64,000 bases of DNA from Mugil cephalus (lineage: Eukaryota; Chordata; Actinopteri; Mugiliformes; Mugilidae), in NCBI RefSeq assembly GCF_022458985.1, contig NC_061790.1, positions 13,744,397 through 13,808,396 of the forward strand. Direction: 5' to 3'. The notes below the pieces were generated by a model that had not been told where the DNA came from, searched no databases, and saw only the letters and a program-made list of their open reading frames with translations. Below are positions 13,601 through 24,733 of this stretch, piece after piece (position 1 is the stretch's first letter; each line of letters begins with the position of its first letter). A program made the translations under genes and the position numbers.

Positions 13601-15302
13601 AGTTGCGCCGTAACTGTGTAATTTAGTGTATTTTGCCTTCAAAGTACTATTTGACAATAGCGGTTGTCAGAGTTAAAAGATAGCTTACGTTTTATTTGAT
13701 GACGGCCTTTTTTTAAATGTGAGTTTTTTTTCTTTTCCACTACAGAAAACATTACTTGAAACTTGGCAAACAGGAGAACTTTGTAATTTAATGATTATAA
13801 GCAGAGCATTTAATTACCACTTATTGAAAGTGTGTTTTTGTCATCACTGACACGGTGTCGTTTTTATTACGCCTGTTCTACTTGTTGTCTGACAGCTAGT
13901 TTTACAGATTCTCCTCAAACTTATGCATCTAGGAATAAACTCCTAACAATGGATGTTGCATCATATAAGGTCACAGGCTCATTAATGAAATTATATTAAT
14001 TGACCAATTATCTGTGTTGTCTTTAGAGGTGTTTTTTTAGCTTCTGCATTCGGTGCATTAGGTGTCATTGCATGATTAACCACCCACTTTAGCACCATAT
14101 GTTTAGGCCACAACATACACAACCAAAGAGGAAGCAGTAAGTCCAGCTTTATCCCCGTTCATGCTGGACTCCATTAAAGTAGCGCCCTGCCCCCGATTCC
14201 ATCCTCGGTCTTCACGGTCAAGATCTCAAGGGGAACCGAGAGCTGGATTGTGTCCAGTTGTGTGACCTCAGCGCTGCTTCCCTGCTTTCTGCAGATAATG
14301 TGGTGCCGTTGGCTTCACTGGGCTGTGACCTTTAGTGTGCACCGAAGTGGTTTGAACCTGTGCGCGTGAAGCAGCTGGCATGAGGTTCAGCTCTGAATCC
14401 GAGTCCACGGCGCTCAAGCGAAAAACGTTGAATGGGCTCCTAGCAGGTGGGGAGAAGGTTTCTGCTCCGAGTGAAGGGATCTGAGTGTCTCAAGGTCCTG
14501 TTCATTACTGAAGCTAGAGAGGAGCAATTAAGTGTTGATCTATGACACTTTCCTCACCTATGATCATGAGCTTTGGGCAGATGCCACTGAAAGAACGTGA
14601 GCTTAACTGCACCTGTGGTCTCACATTCACGTCGAGGGGAGGAACCAAGGCATCGGGAGGGAGCTCAGATTGGAGCCGCTGCTCCTTCGAAACGAGGAGT
14701 AAACTGTGTTGGTTCAAGCTTGAGCAGATGCCTGGAAAGAGCGTGGGGCAAACCCAGATTATTGAGGGGATTTTAAATCCCTTCAGACCTGCAACACTGT
14801 GGAGCACCCACACTTACTGCTTTAGCAGAGGTTGTGTTGCAACCAGCATAGATGTGCAGAAACACTGGGACCAATTTTGAAAGGTTGAAACTATGTCTGA
14901 AAGTTTTAAATTCTTGCATCAGGTCTGAAAAAAGTCAGATCTCTGCACACACGTTATAATTGCTGCCGTATATCCCGTGACTCGCTCAGTTATGCAAGCC
15001 ATCAAAACTTAGTTTGTCTTGAAAATTTTTAACCTTAAATTTGAAGCTTTCAAACCAATCTTTTTAATAGTTTTTAATAATGGTATGAGATTAATCCCAT
15101 ATGAAGCTCCACTTCCGTGTGTTTAGAGGTTAGTAGCATTTGTGTTATTAAGCAGTATTTCCTCATTGGACTGTCCTTTGTGTTTGCATCCTTCTCTACA
15201 GGGTCTGCAGACTCCGTAGTCGTCCTCTCACAGCCACACGAATTGGTGACCATGACAACAGAAGGCCATGCATATGGAGAGGATGTGGTTGCTCTGCTGT
15301 AG
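4682..15302 (+). CDS. znf410: Zinc finger protein 410
   Basis: Coding exons: 4682-4714, 4816-4948, 5964-6149, 7020-7232, 10022-10181, 11259-11440, 11897-11986, 12114-12233, 13203-13322, 15202-15302, giving 445 residues (human is 478). The N-terminus MLSDELDSKPE and the blocks LLVQFVQNASIPL and RVQELAHDSLIAATRAQLA match ZNF410. Five C2H2 fingers span about residues 219-357; the first has the odd core FTWPAHLKYHLKTH, and a TGEKP-type linker joins the later ones. The acidic run DDDDE precedes RVQELAHD. The C-terminal region keeps SSLLEADGES and HELVTM. In mammals ZNF410 is a nuclear DNA-binding activator whose main known target is CHD4. The start is the ATG at 4682, preceded in the same exon by an acceptor at 4662. 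Exon 4 and exon 8 each have an alternative in-frame donor (7238 and 12215). The gene is convergent with entpd5. Identity is certain; exon 8's end is less sure. Confidence 0.95.
12246..12273. repeat. (CA)n microsatellite in znf410 intron
   Basis: An interrupted CA run begins 13 bases after the exon 8 donor of znf410. Length is likely polymorphic. It is close enough to the splice donor that its length could be worth checking against exon 8 splicing, but no effect is shown. Confidence 0.85.
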
Positions 15303-16139
15303 TCGGCCATCATGACAAACTTCACACCTATTCATAGACATCTATTTGTAAAAAAAAGATCAACCTGTAGATATTTGTAATTACCAACCAATGATGGTTT
15401 TATTTTGTGAAATGTGTGAAATGGAAAAGTTTATACAAACATTTTTTTTTTTCTCACGTTTTTTGAAACTCCCAAAGATAAACTAAGACGGGTTTGAAAA
15501 GGAGAGACAAGTGTAAGTGACCATGCATTTTAATGTGCATCATCATTGTAAACAGAAGTCTGGGGTTAAAGATGATCCCTGATGAAAAATGAATTCCCAA
15601 AACCTCTACGGCTGATCTGTCAAATTTAAGTGTACCACATACATGTATACCACCATTATCCTTATTAATAACACAAACACGTGACATTTAAAACTGCTAC
15701 AGCACCGTATATTACATTGCAGCATGTAAACATTGTTGTTACACAACCAGCCACCGTGACCAAGGCAGGCCGCCCTGTTTATCAGCACAGAACAGAAAAA
15801 AAAACATCCATTTCAAACAAATCGTGCATCCAGTAATGCCCAGAGCTGCATTAACTGAGGTGTTATTGCTCGCATCTCTCATTCAGCCTCCAGTGGTTCA
15901 CTTGTTCTCTGAGTAAGGCAACACATTGCTCAATTGCAGTTCAACATATTAACACTTGAGAATAATTGCTTTTTAAAAGAAATTAAGAATTACTCGTGAG
16001 ATTAGTTCTGCCCTTCTGAAACAAACAGCAGATGCCTGGGCCAGTTAAATAAGGTAGAGCACATTACTTGTGTGTGTGTGTGTTAGTGACTTCCATTTAA
16101 ATCAGCATCTCGTTATCAGTGTCCGTTCCTCCCTTCTCC
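15303..16139. other. Convergent 3' UTR region of znf410 and entpd5
   Basis: Only 837 bases separate the two stop codons, and no other gene fits here. Both transcripts must end in or beyond this interval. The first + strand AATAAA after the znf410 stop is at 16274-16279, inside the last entpd5 intron, so the two transcripts probably overlap in antisense. A short (GT)n run sits at 16070-16083. Confidence 0.6.
15399..15404 (-). terminator. entpd5: Candidate entpd5 polyadenylation signal
   Basis: TTTATT on the + strand reads AATAAA on the - strand. It would give entpd5 a 3' UTR of about 750 bases ending near 15385, only about 80 bases from the znf410 stop codon. A weaker ATTAAA (- strand) lies at 15529-15534. 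Use of either site is inference. Confidence 0.4.
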
Positions 16140-19100
16140 TCAGCGGAGCTTCAGGTTGTGGAAGTGGTCCAACGTAGCGCCCAGAGCCCAGCTAGCCTCC
16201 ACGTTGTTCACTTTCTTGGTTAGCTAGGAAGTGAAGATCACCAAGTTACTCAAATGACTTTTGTATTTACGGCAATAAAAAAAAAAAAGTAACAAGAGTT
16301 TTTTGGGTGTGCGATCGCTTCTGTTCATGCATGTTTTATAATAAATAGAGAAGATATTGTGCTCTTTGTTATGAAGTCTGTGGTATTATACTAGCCCTGC
16401 AGGGAAATTTTAAAGATTTGTGTGTTTCACTTTTTATTTCTTGACACATAAATATCAGCCTTTACTTGTGTCACAGGTTGTTTAAACTCAATCATGCTTG
16501 TGTATTTTTGATCAGCTTTAGAGACGTATGTTTGGCTAATACAGCCTCACCTGTAGCACAGTACTCTCCTTGAAGCCGAACCCATCCTTAAGTAGACAAG
16601 TGATGTAGGTCATGTCCATACACAGGAAAGGACTGACGGAAGGGTACTTTGTCATCTTATTGCAAACTGAGCAGAGAAAAGGAAAATCGTGTCGGTTAGG
16701 TCTGAATATCAGTCATCTGTATTCTGCTGAGAGGACGAAGGCAGCGTTTCAGATGGAAACGACATCCGCTGAGATGCACACTGGGTCTCAAGCACAGGGA
16801 GCCGCAGATCTGTCACAGTAATGATGCATTCCTCTGCCCATCTCACCCTCCTTGGCTCTCTTCTTGAAGTCTCTCACCTCCAGCATCCCTCCTCTGACAT
16901 CATCTGCAACAGAGGGGGGGCGAGGGAGGGGGCTCGCATTACTCACATTTAAAATGCAATACCATTCATGACATGAGCAGATCCACATGTACATTTCCAT
17001 AATACTAATAATAGAGCTTGTGGCCTTTCAGCTTGGGCTTGCAGAGGATGGCAATTTCTGTAATACCTTCACACCTATAGCTCATCAAATCCCCTGAGAC
17101 AGGTGCAGATGACTCACATTTCCCTGCCTCTGTCTAGGATGTCTAGCACTGGGATGGGTAATAACAGCCTCTTGGCTGTGTATAATTATATAAGGTGTGT
17201 ATAGAGTGTGTGTGTGTGTACGAACCGATAAGGCCTGCATCCACAGCTCTGTCAAAGTAATAGGAGAATGCATAGAAAACATTGCTGTCTTCAAGCTCGT
17301 GAGGCTGATGAATAATCCCCTTCACAACTTTGAGTACTTCCTGATAACAAAGCTTGTATCCTGCATAACCTGGAAAAAAACAAACAAATGTTTAGTATCT
17401 TAAGTTGAGACAATTAAATTCAAGTCCTTCATAATGGCTTTTGTGGACATTACAGCTAATATTTAGATGCGGGATATATGCCAGATGTTTGTCGTCAGAT
17501 AAAAAGTTTGGTTTAATGAAAAAAATAATAATAATCAAATGGAAGAATGTTTCAATATCCAATAAACAGGAGCTTTTGATTTAATGCAATATAATCTTAA
17601 TATAGTTAATTAAATGGTACCTTACCATCTGGGTCCCCGCTCACTTGATAGGTCAGACCTCCGAAGCTCCATTCATCCCTAAATTTTTTTGGTAGACAGG
17701 AACTCTTAAAAACCTGCCACTCCAACCCTGCGAGAGCATGGACAGAACAACTTCACTAAAGGTTACCACAGTCTGACTCAAGAACTCGGGACAGAACGCA
17801 ATTTTCTCTCAAGCCCTTCGGTGACTCATCTTTGGGTATCACTTGAATTGTTTATTAGAAAGAATGCTTGAAGTACACCTCAGAAAAAAAAAAAAAAAAC
17901 GTCTCTCTCTTATTACTCATTTCTCTTGGTATTTGGAGAAGGGAATAAACCACCACAGAGGCCACTAGCGAACCGACTCGCCGTAGTGTCTCAGCATCCT
18001 TCAGTGACAGACAGTGAAAACATTAGACGCAGCTAATGGCAGTGGAGCGGCTTTACCACATGTACGACCACTGTACCTTCTGCACCCAGAGCGCCCAGCG
18101 TGGCCAGTCGCGCTGCCATTAGTCCATTTCCAAGGTAACTGGAGGAAGGAAAGAGGATTGTTACAGATGAAGATGAACCAAAAACTGTGCTGCCTGCGTA
18201 ATATTCACATCTTATTGACTAACAACAAACTAAAAGCTTGACAATGTGAAACAAATTCAAGAGAATTAGCAACAAAGTCAGTGGCATTTGTAGTTTAATA
18301 TATGGAATAAACTTCAAATGTAAGACTAATTTTTAACAATAAACTAACAATAAATATTGAATATGTTACCTGTGAGTGTACAATTCATATGTCGAGTTGA
18401 AGAATTCGAATCTGGCAACGTAATCAGCAACAGGCACGCTTTCGATGGTTTTCTACGGTGGAACACGCAGGACGTACAGGGTTATCAATAAATAAAGAGC
18501 TCACTTTGTGGACAGATCTGCAAACACTCTACGTAGCTACTGACCCGGAGTTTCGGCAGGAAAGTGATCTGCGTCGATCCTCCGCCCAAATCCAAGATCC
18601 CCACCGTCTTCTTCATTTGCGCATTCAGGTGACCTGAAAATATTCCCCACTTCAATGCAGCAACCACAACAGAGGATAGCGAAACAGTTCCACCTGGGAC
18701 GCTATCCTACTTCACACGTGTACGAGCTCAAAGTGTAAAATTCCAGCGTTCAGTCTGAAGCAGATCAGAGCAGTCCCCTTCAGGCGATGAATTCGCAGTT
18801 GTGCACAATCAGCCTCAACTGGTGTTATAATAAGACACCTTGGCTCTTATACTGTAAAATTCAATATTGATATAGAGCAGCTATCATCAGAGACCACAAG
18901 TTCCTACGTGAACACATCTTGTTTTATGTTCTACGTAGACGTGAATTTAGGGTTCTTACCTGTTAGAAAGTTCAAAGATATCCAAGCCAGGATTCCTACA
19001 CACAAAATCAGCACACAAGGATGAGAATACAGATATGTCAGGACACCTACACAAGCTGCCTCTTAAAAAAAGCTATTGACAAATTTAGTATATACACTCA

Positions 19101-21218
19101 CATGCAAGACCTATAATTCTATAAACGAGGCTGAGATGCTGACAAATCAATTTCACCACAGATCAGCAGACAATTACATTTTGTCCACCGCATAATTACA
19201 GACTTTAAGGGTCAAAACAACTTTGTGGTGAAAAGCCATTTAATTGTTTTTCACATGTCATCATGAGAGACGGCTATAATCAACGGCAATTTAGTTAACT
19301 GCGCTCAGTAAACAAAAGAATCCTTATAGAAGTCGCACGGCGCTCTAATAGCAGGGCAGTCGGATCACTGGTACCGCACACAAAATGCTGCGAGGACGCG
19401 AGCGCCTGTGAGGATCACTGACGAATGTGTTGCTTGTCGGGACAGAGGGAGGGCAGACGCTACCTTCGTTCGTGCCGTTCATTATGCTGACGCTGTCGTC
19501 TGGGACCAGAAACGGAGATTCATCAAACGCGCGCTGTACCTGAGGAGGGTGAAGAAGAAGGAGAAGCAGAAGAGGAAGAATAAGAGGAAGAAGAAGAGCG
19601 GGGGAAGCGTTAGAATGAGGGAGATGAAGTAGCGGGATGGGGTAAATGAGAGCACCGGGGAGCTAAGGAAAGCAGCACCGAAATGGCCTCATTGTTATCT
19701 ACTGTAATGGCAGCTCATCCAGAGGTGCCCTCCTCTTGAAGGGATTAATTAATTCCCTCAGGGGGATTAATAAAGTATCATTTATCTTCCAAGGTGTCCC
19801 CGGGCTATCCATTACTATCTTATCCCCTCCACATGAGCCTTCCCTAATCTCACAGGACTCTGATAACAATACTTCTCCTCTTGTCTCTGCCCTGAAATGT
19901 TCTCTTCTTTTTTTTTTTTTTTTTTACCAGCTGCTTCGCTGGATGAGGTGTTGTGGTTTCTTGTGAAATTATCAGACAGTATAGCGCTAAACAACTCCCT
20001 CATGATAAGGAAGTGCGCTCTTGGTCCTGTGCAAAGGGGACCTCAATCACATCTCGGTGTGAGTGCACTTTTTTTACCTGGTCTAAAAGAGCCTGGGCTT
20101 TCTCCAGAGCCAGCAGCCGGAGTCCAGCTGTGGCCCTGAGGACCAGAGGAGTTCTCTTCCACTCCAGACGAGGCACCGTCTTCTTCGCCACCTTCAACAA
20201 CATCCTCACCGTTTGTCCGGCCTTTTAACGTAACAGAGAACAGTCGATGCGAAAACAGAACTGTACAGAAAGTGCTTCTGACGACGAGGTGACTGATCAG
20301 AGTCGAGAAAACACTTTGAGTGTTATGTTAGCTGCAGCTTCTTTAATCTTTCTCACTTCCCACTTACTTTCACTAGCAATGCGACTCCCGCTGAGGGAGG
20401 CTACTGGCCGCATTCCTGAACACAATGTGGAGCCGGCGGACCTTTTCCTTCGGTTCAATGCGATTGATTCGATTTGACAATGAACTCACCATTTCGGGGG
20501 AGTCGGCGTACGCGGACAACCCCGGCTTTATGGAATGGAACATCTCATTGTCCAAAACAGGCAGCTGCTCTGAAAGACACAAGATCCACCCACATCAAAA
20601 CGAGTTAGCAGCTATTAAAAGCATTAAGAAGTCTAAATCTGCTTAACATACAAATGCAGAACACGTCCCCCTTTTTCTGAGGTGTGGTAACTTCAATGTG
20701 ACAAAGTGGGACTATTAATAAAATAGTAGATTATGTCAGGTATAACCTCTGTCCCCTGAAGTGTGAATTAACAGGTTTACAGAAGTGTGAGACTAAAGGG
20801 AGAGAAGAAGAAACGCGAAGGAAATGCAACTGTCTGTTACTCTGCCGTCAATCAAAAGTGTCTGGGAGAGTTTTAAATACATTAAATGACACTATTTCCG
20901 CAATAAGAACATATGATTTCATCTATTTTCCACCCTGGATGCCGATAAAAAAAAGAAAAAATGGAAAGGTCAGATTAATCTGATGCAGCTGAGCCCTGTG
21001 TTACCTGAGTCACTATGGATAAAGGTGTAGACGTGAATGCGCGTCCCCGTGCTCCCTGCGTCAAACATCACCGCGTAGAAGATGCGGCTGTGGTTTGCCG
21101 GGCGGCTGAGGCTGGGAAGGATCCCGGACATGTCCAGGAGAGACGTCCTGAAATGGGCTTCGCTCAGCCCCGCGACAGCAAACAGGACCGGCAGCAGGAG
21201 AGACATGCTGAGCTTCAT
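16140..21218 (-). CDS. entpd5: Ectonucleoside triphosphate diphosphohydrolase 5 (ER UDPase)
   Basis: Coding exons in gene order: 21218-21005, 20569-20490, 20221-20078, 19539-19464, 18995-18960, 18633-18545, 18452-18370, 18138-18077, 17727-17626, 17369-17226, 16903-16847, 16666-16551, 16223-16140; 428 residues, the same length as human ENTPD5. A hydrophobic signal segment occupies residues 5-18. GDA1/CD39 motifs follow: [12 protein letters not shown] (53-64), [18 protein letters not shown] with the catalytic Glu171, and [12 protein letters not shown] (198-209). [15 protein letters not shown] is a family block. There is no C-terminal membrane segment, as expected for a soluble luminal or secreted enzyme. 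The family hydrolyses UDP and GDP in the ER lumen to support glycoprotein folding, and zebrafish entpd5 is needed for bone mineralisation. The start is the ATG at 21218; a 5' UTR acceptor is visible at 21226-21227. Confidence is very high. Confidence 0.96.
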
Positions 21219-22084
21219 CTTCACTCTGGAGGATCAACCAAAAAAAAAACAAAAAACAGCAGGTCTTCTTGTTAACACCTCTGCAACACCAATTAAGTTG
21301 TTTTGAGCCGCTCCAGAAAGCTCCTCAAACTGCTGCTGATGAGCACTGGGAGATGTTAAATTACAGCACGACAAGCAACATAGTAGTAAGGAGAGAGTTC
21401 TTTACAACGCTGCGTCTGACCACACCCTGTCGACACTTTCCAGCCAACCACAGGGACGTATCCCCAAATCACCCTCTTCACCTGCACAGTCAGCTCACGG
21501 AGAAAATTTCACCATGTTGCACTGGTAAATGTTAGTTCTGTGATGCTGATGTTCGATCAGTACAACTCGAGTGAGCCTCAACGTCTCTCCACAGAAGTAC
21601 AGAATTATGAAATAAACCTCAAATGCCTCAGACAAGCATCTCTCTGAGAACCCCCTGCTGAGGCACTATCTCACTGATTACACAGACATTTAACAGACCG
21701 GGGGCATTTAGCTTTAGAGACATTCCCGCTTGTGAATACCAATTCAAGTTTCAGACTCCAGGCATTTAACTTGCGCTTTGAGACTTTACAGCCACAGCAG
21801 GACAGCATGACTTCACAATTACAAGGTTGCCTACAACTAATCCCTTTATTATTTATTCATCGGCAAAATATTTCAAAAGCTAAGTGGCATCTATAAAGAA
21901 GAGTTACGACGATATATGAGTTCCTCAAGGTTTTATGTGCCCATTTCGAAGAGGAATGCTCCTCTGCGACTTTAAACTGAAGCCTGATGCTGTTTTCACT
22001 CGTGTTCTGGCCATTTCTCCATCTCATGCTTCCTCTGCAACAAACAACAAGCATCAAAATTCACAAATCTTCATAAGTCACAAT

Positions 22085-22151
22085 ATACTCGCTGAACCTT
22101 CTCCACTGTTTTACAGCACCTGTAAAACAGTGGAGAAGGTTCAGCGAGTAT
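22085..22151. repeat. Perfect 32-bp inverted repeat, 3-base loop
   Basis: Positions 22085-22116 are the exact reverse complement of 22120-22151, separated by CAC. The match stops abruptly at both ends (22084/22152 do not pair). It is not part of a recognised transposon. A perfect match implies a recent origin or active correction of one arm by the other. Confidence 0.9.
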
Positions 22152-22457
22152 TGGTGCAGTGGTTTGCAGTCACAGCTTATTTTTTTCACACTTCTACGTG
22201 AGCATTCGCAAATAATAAATACAGAGTGAAAACATCAAGTGAAATGATGCACGCTTTACTTCTTGGCAACAAGACGATGCATTTAAATGAAATCTTCAGA
22301 AGTCTGGTTTTGTGACTAAAGTTTTACTAGTGTCCCTGGAGAGAGGCATGAGTGATAAGTGAATTAGTGACAGTATGCTCTGACACAGCAGAGAAACGAC
22401 GTGTTAGACATGTGTAACTGAGAACCTGCATCTCCTTACTCCCACTTTATGATCAGT

Positions 22458-22590
22458 CAGATCAAGCATAACATTGTGACCAATGGCAGGAGGAGCACAT
22501 AACATTTGCCATGTTGTGATGGTGTAATGTTTTGCTAGAGAAACTTTTGGACCTGGTATTGGTGTGGACGTTACTTACTGGGGGTGTCCT
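22458..22590. mobile_element. Internally deleted Tc1/mariner-type relic
   Basis: The block begins with a degenerate terminal repeat (gatcaagcataacattgtgacc, read in two parts at 22460-22481). It is followed by fragments resembling the middle of the same fish element (gatggtgtaatgttttgct; gtggacgttactta). The family is the one with ends close to CACCGATCAGGCATAACATT; other remnants lie at 57054-57137 and 58790-58950. No intact transposase remains. Confidence 0.5.
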
Positions 22591-22984
22591 GTGGTGATTA
22601 CCAAACACAATGTATAGTGGGAGGCTTTAGATCCTATGGGTTGGGATGGGGTGGGGGCTCTGTGGGCCAGTCTTGTTACAGCGCAGCCATGCTAAGGGTT
22701 AACAGCAGTACCCCGGCCAATACCGGAGTAAGTGCAGCTGCTGTTAACTTTGCTGAGCCTTGGTTAGCGTGTCATTAGCATAAATTCTAACCGAAACTAG
22801 CGGCGGAAGCTACTTTCAAGGAAAGCTAAGCGAAGGTAAAGCTGAGCGAGCTAGCGTTAGGTGTCTGTCTGCAGCGTGTTAAGGTGAAGTCGTTGAACGT
22901 GCTAAATGTGTTGGTAGACTATAAAACACATTTAAAACGGAGCTAAATGGGGTGTTGGGTCTCACCATGATGACCGGCTACTAG

Positions 22985-23515
22985 CTGCTGGCGGTGGACG
23001 AATCGCTCCAAATATCAGTAGTATCGATACCAAACGACGCTATCGACGGCAGTCGATACCAACGCACGGATATCGATAGTTTCTCTCACGTTACAGCGGT
23101 TTCATTAAAGAGGCGACTTGACTGTGACTAAATGCTGCTGCTGTCACAGAACAGGCTCACTTTGCTTCCATGGAGGTTAAGATTTAGCTTTATATATATA
23201 TTTGTAGTTTCTGAACACTCTGGTTTCATTTGTTCCAAAGTGATAATTGTGCATTGTCTGAACAAAAACTTTTAATTGTGTTATACTGTATTTTGCATTT
23301 ACTTATAAACTTTGCTCAAAATCTGTATTGAATTGTAACCGAAATAACAAAAACACGTAAAGATCGTGAACACTCACTCAAATTTAGATCGATGACGCGT
23401 CCAACTTAATTATTAAAAAGAATCGTTGTCGGTATCGGCGATACCGGTCATGCATTTAATTTACCTGTATCGGATCGATACCAGATCTAGTAGTATCTCA
23501 CACCACAACTTGCTG
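22985..23515. mobile_element. Probable hAT-like DNA transposon relic
   Basis: Several copies of a palindromic motif around TATCGATA occur in both orientations: about 23021-23030, 23051-23060, 23070-23079, 23429-23448 and 23469-23482. Reiterated GGTATCGATACC motifs are typical of the ends of some fish hAT-type elements. The class is from recollection and there is no coding sequence to confirm it. Confidence 0.35.
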
Positions 23516-23520
23516 CACTT

Positions 23521-23583
23521 CTGTACACAGTCAATGCACTACTGTACACAGTCAATGCAGTACTGTACACAGTCAATGCAGTA
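23521..23583. repeat. 21-bp tandem repeat, three copies
   Basis: Three direct copies of CTGTACACAGTCAATGCAGTA lie head to tail; the first differs at two bases near its end. It is a local minisatellite next to the hAT-like block. Confidence 0.9.
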
Positions 23584-23903
23584 CTTCAACGACTGCTTCC
23601 CCGTGACGTCGTCGCGTGCTGATCTCATCGATGGATGCTAAAAATGAAACGTGCCGCCAGTGACAGAAACACAAACCTCGACTACAGAGATTTTGCTGTC
23701 AATAAGAGAGCGACCAGCCAGCAGAACCAGTATCTCTAATGTGTACATTTCATGGTCGGCTGCAAAATTATGGGCAGTTCAAACAGTGCCACACTTTTTA
23801 TCTGAAGAGTTCAGGCACCGTTTAGAGAAACGCCTTATTTGTCCATATGCATAACGCACAACAGATCCACAATCTACAATCCATTTCACCAAAAACCACT
23901 GTC

Positions 23904-23909
23904 TTTATT
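23904..23909 (-). terminator. aldh6a1: aldh6a1 polyadenylation signal
   Basis: TTTATT on the + strand reads AATAAA on the - strand, about 825 bases past the aldh6a1 stop. It would define a 3' UTR of about 0.85 kb (roughly 23885-24733). No other feature is seen in that UTR. Confidence 0.5.
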
Positions 23910-24733
23910 CAAATAGCAAACTACAGTCTCAAATACTCTTGCTACAATGTTAATATGTTCCAGGAATTAAGAGGGACGGATTTTTTAGTATCTCAAAATC
24001 TAAAAAATGTCTAGCACACATGTAACTACGTCCAAATGCTTGAAAAATATCAGCATATTGATTGACACTTGAAACACTGCAATTTAAGTGCTATAGTAGT
24101 ATTACGTTAAGAGTACAGTAACATACAAAACTGTGAATCTCTGTGACACTAATGACAACAATGACCAGTATACACCATTTCAGTTTTAATGGGGTAACAT
24201 GAGGCCTGTGTCCATGTTCCGATGTAGCATTTGTTCCAATCACATCAACTTCAGTGCTCTGTTAAATGGAACCGGCTAATGAACCACAGGGGATACTGAT
24301 GGAAGACATTTACCGTCGCTGCTCAGCAGCAGAATCCCTGATGCTTGTCGTTTCTCCTATAGGTTTTACAAAAATGCAATGCCAGAACGCCTGATGGTTT
24401 ATGGAAGTGATCGATTGGGGGGTCACAGGATTAACCCATGACCCCAGGAAAATGAGCAGGAAAGAACATGTAATAAATGCAACACACACATGAAGAGATT
24501 CACAGCAACACTCACGGAAATACTCCCGGTTATGTTTTTTTTTCGGCTCTATAGGAGGTATACATTTGTGCAGCAGAAGAGTCCAAGATGTTCATAGTTC
24601 AAACACTCCCCAACTAATAAATCTCAGTGTGTATATTTCTGGTAACTGTTTCTCCCCCAGTCGCCCCTTAGCTCTTCTTGTAAGGCATGTAAAAAGTCAC
24701 TGAAGGTTATGATGGATGCACTGCGAGTTCAGC

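Larger units (their letters stand above)
21226..23880. other. Repeat-rich spacer between entpd5 and aldh6a1
   Basis: I see no conserved gene here; in mammals BBOF1 starts between these two genes, but no matching coding blocks were found. The interval holds a perfect hairpin, a Tc1 relic, a cluster of TATCGATA-type motifs and a 21-bp tandem repeat, listed separately. A CATCATG|GTGAGACC donor on the - strand at 22964-22966 could end an untranslated first exon of entpd5. That is a weak call because it sits close to the repeats. Confidence 0.5.

Noticed and set aside
21219-21224. Two-codon longer entpd5 start at a GTG (21224)
   Set aside because: The vertebrate start is the ATG at 21218; the upstream codon is GTG and lies in the 5' UTR just after the splice acceptor at 21226-21227.
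22085-22151. Hairpin as a microRNA precursor
   Set aside because: A perfect 32-bp stem with a three-base loop and no flanking paired basal stem does not look like a metazoan pre-miRNA.
23521-23583. Three short direct repeats as a CRISPR-like array
   Set aside because: The 21-bp units are directly adjacent with no spacers, and this is a vertebrate genome. It is a minisatellite.
21226-24733. Search for bbof1 or coq6 next to entpd5
   Set aside because: These are expected from mammalian gene order, but no coding blocks of either were found on either strand.
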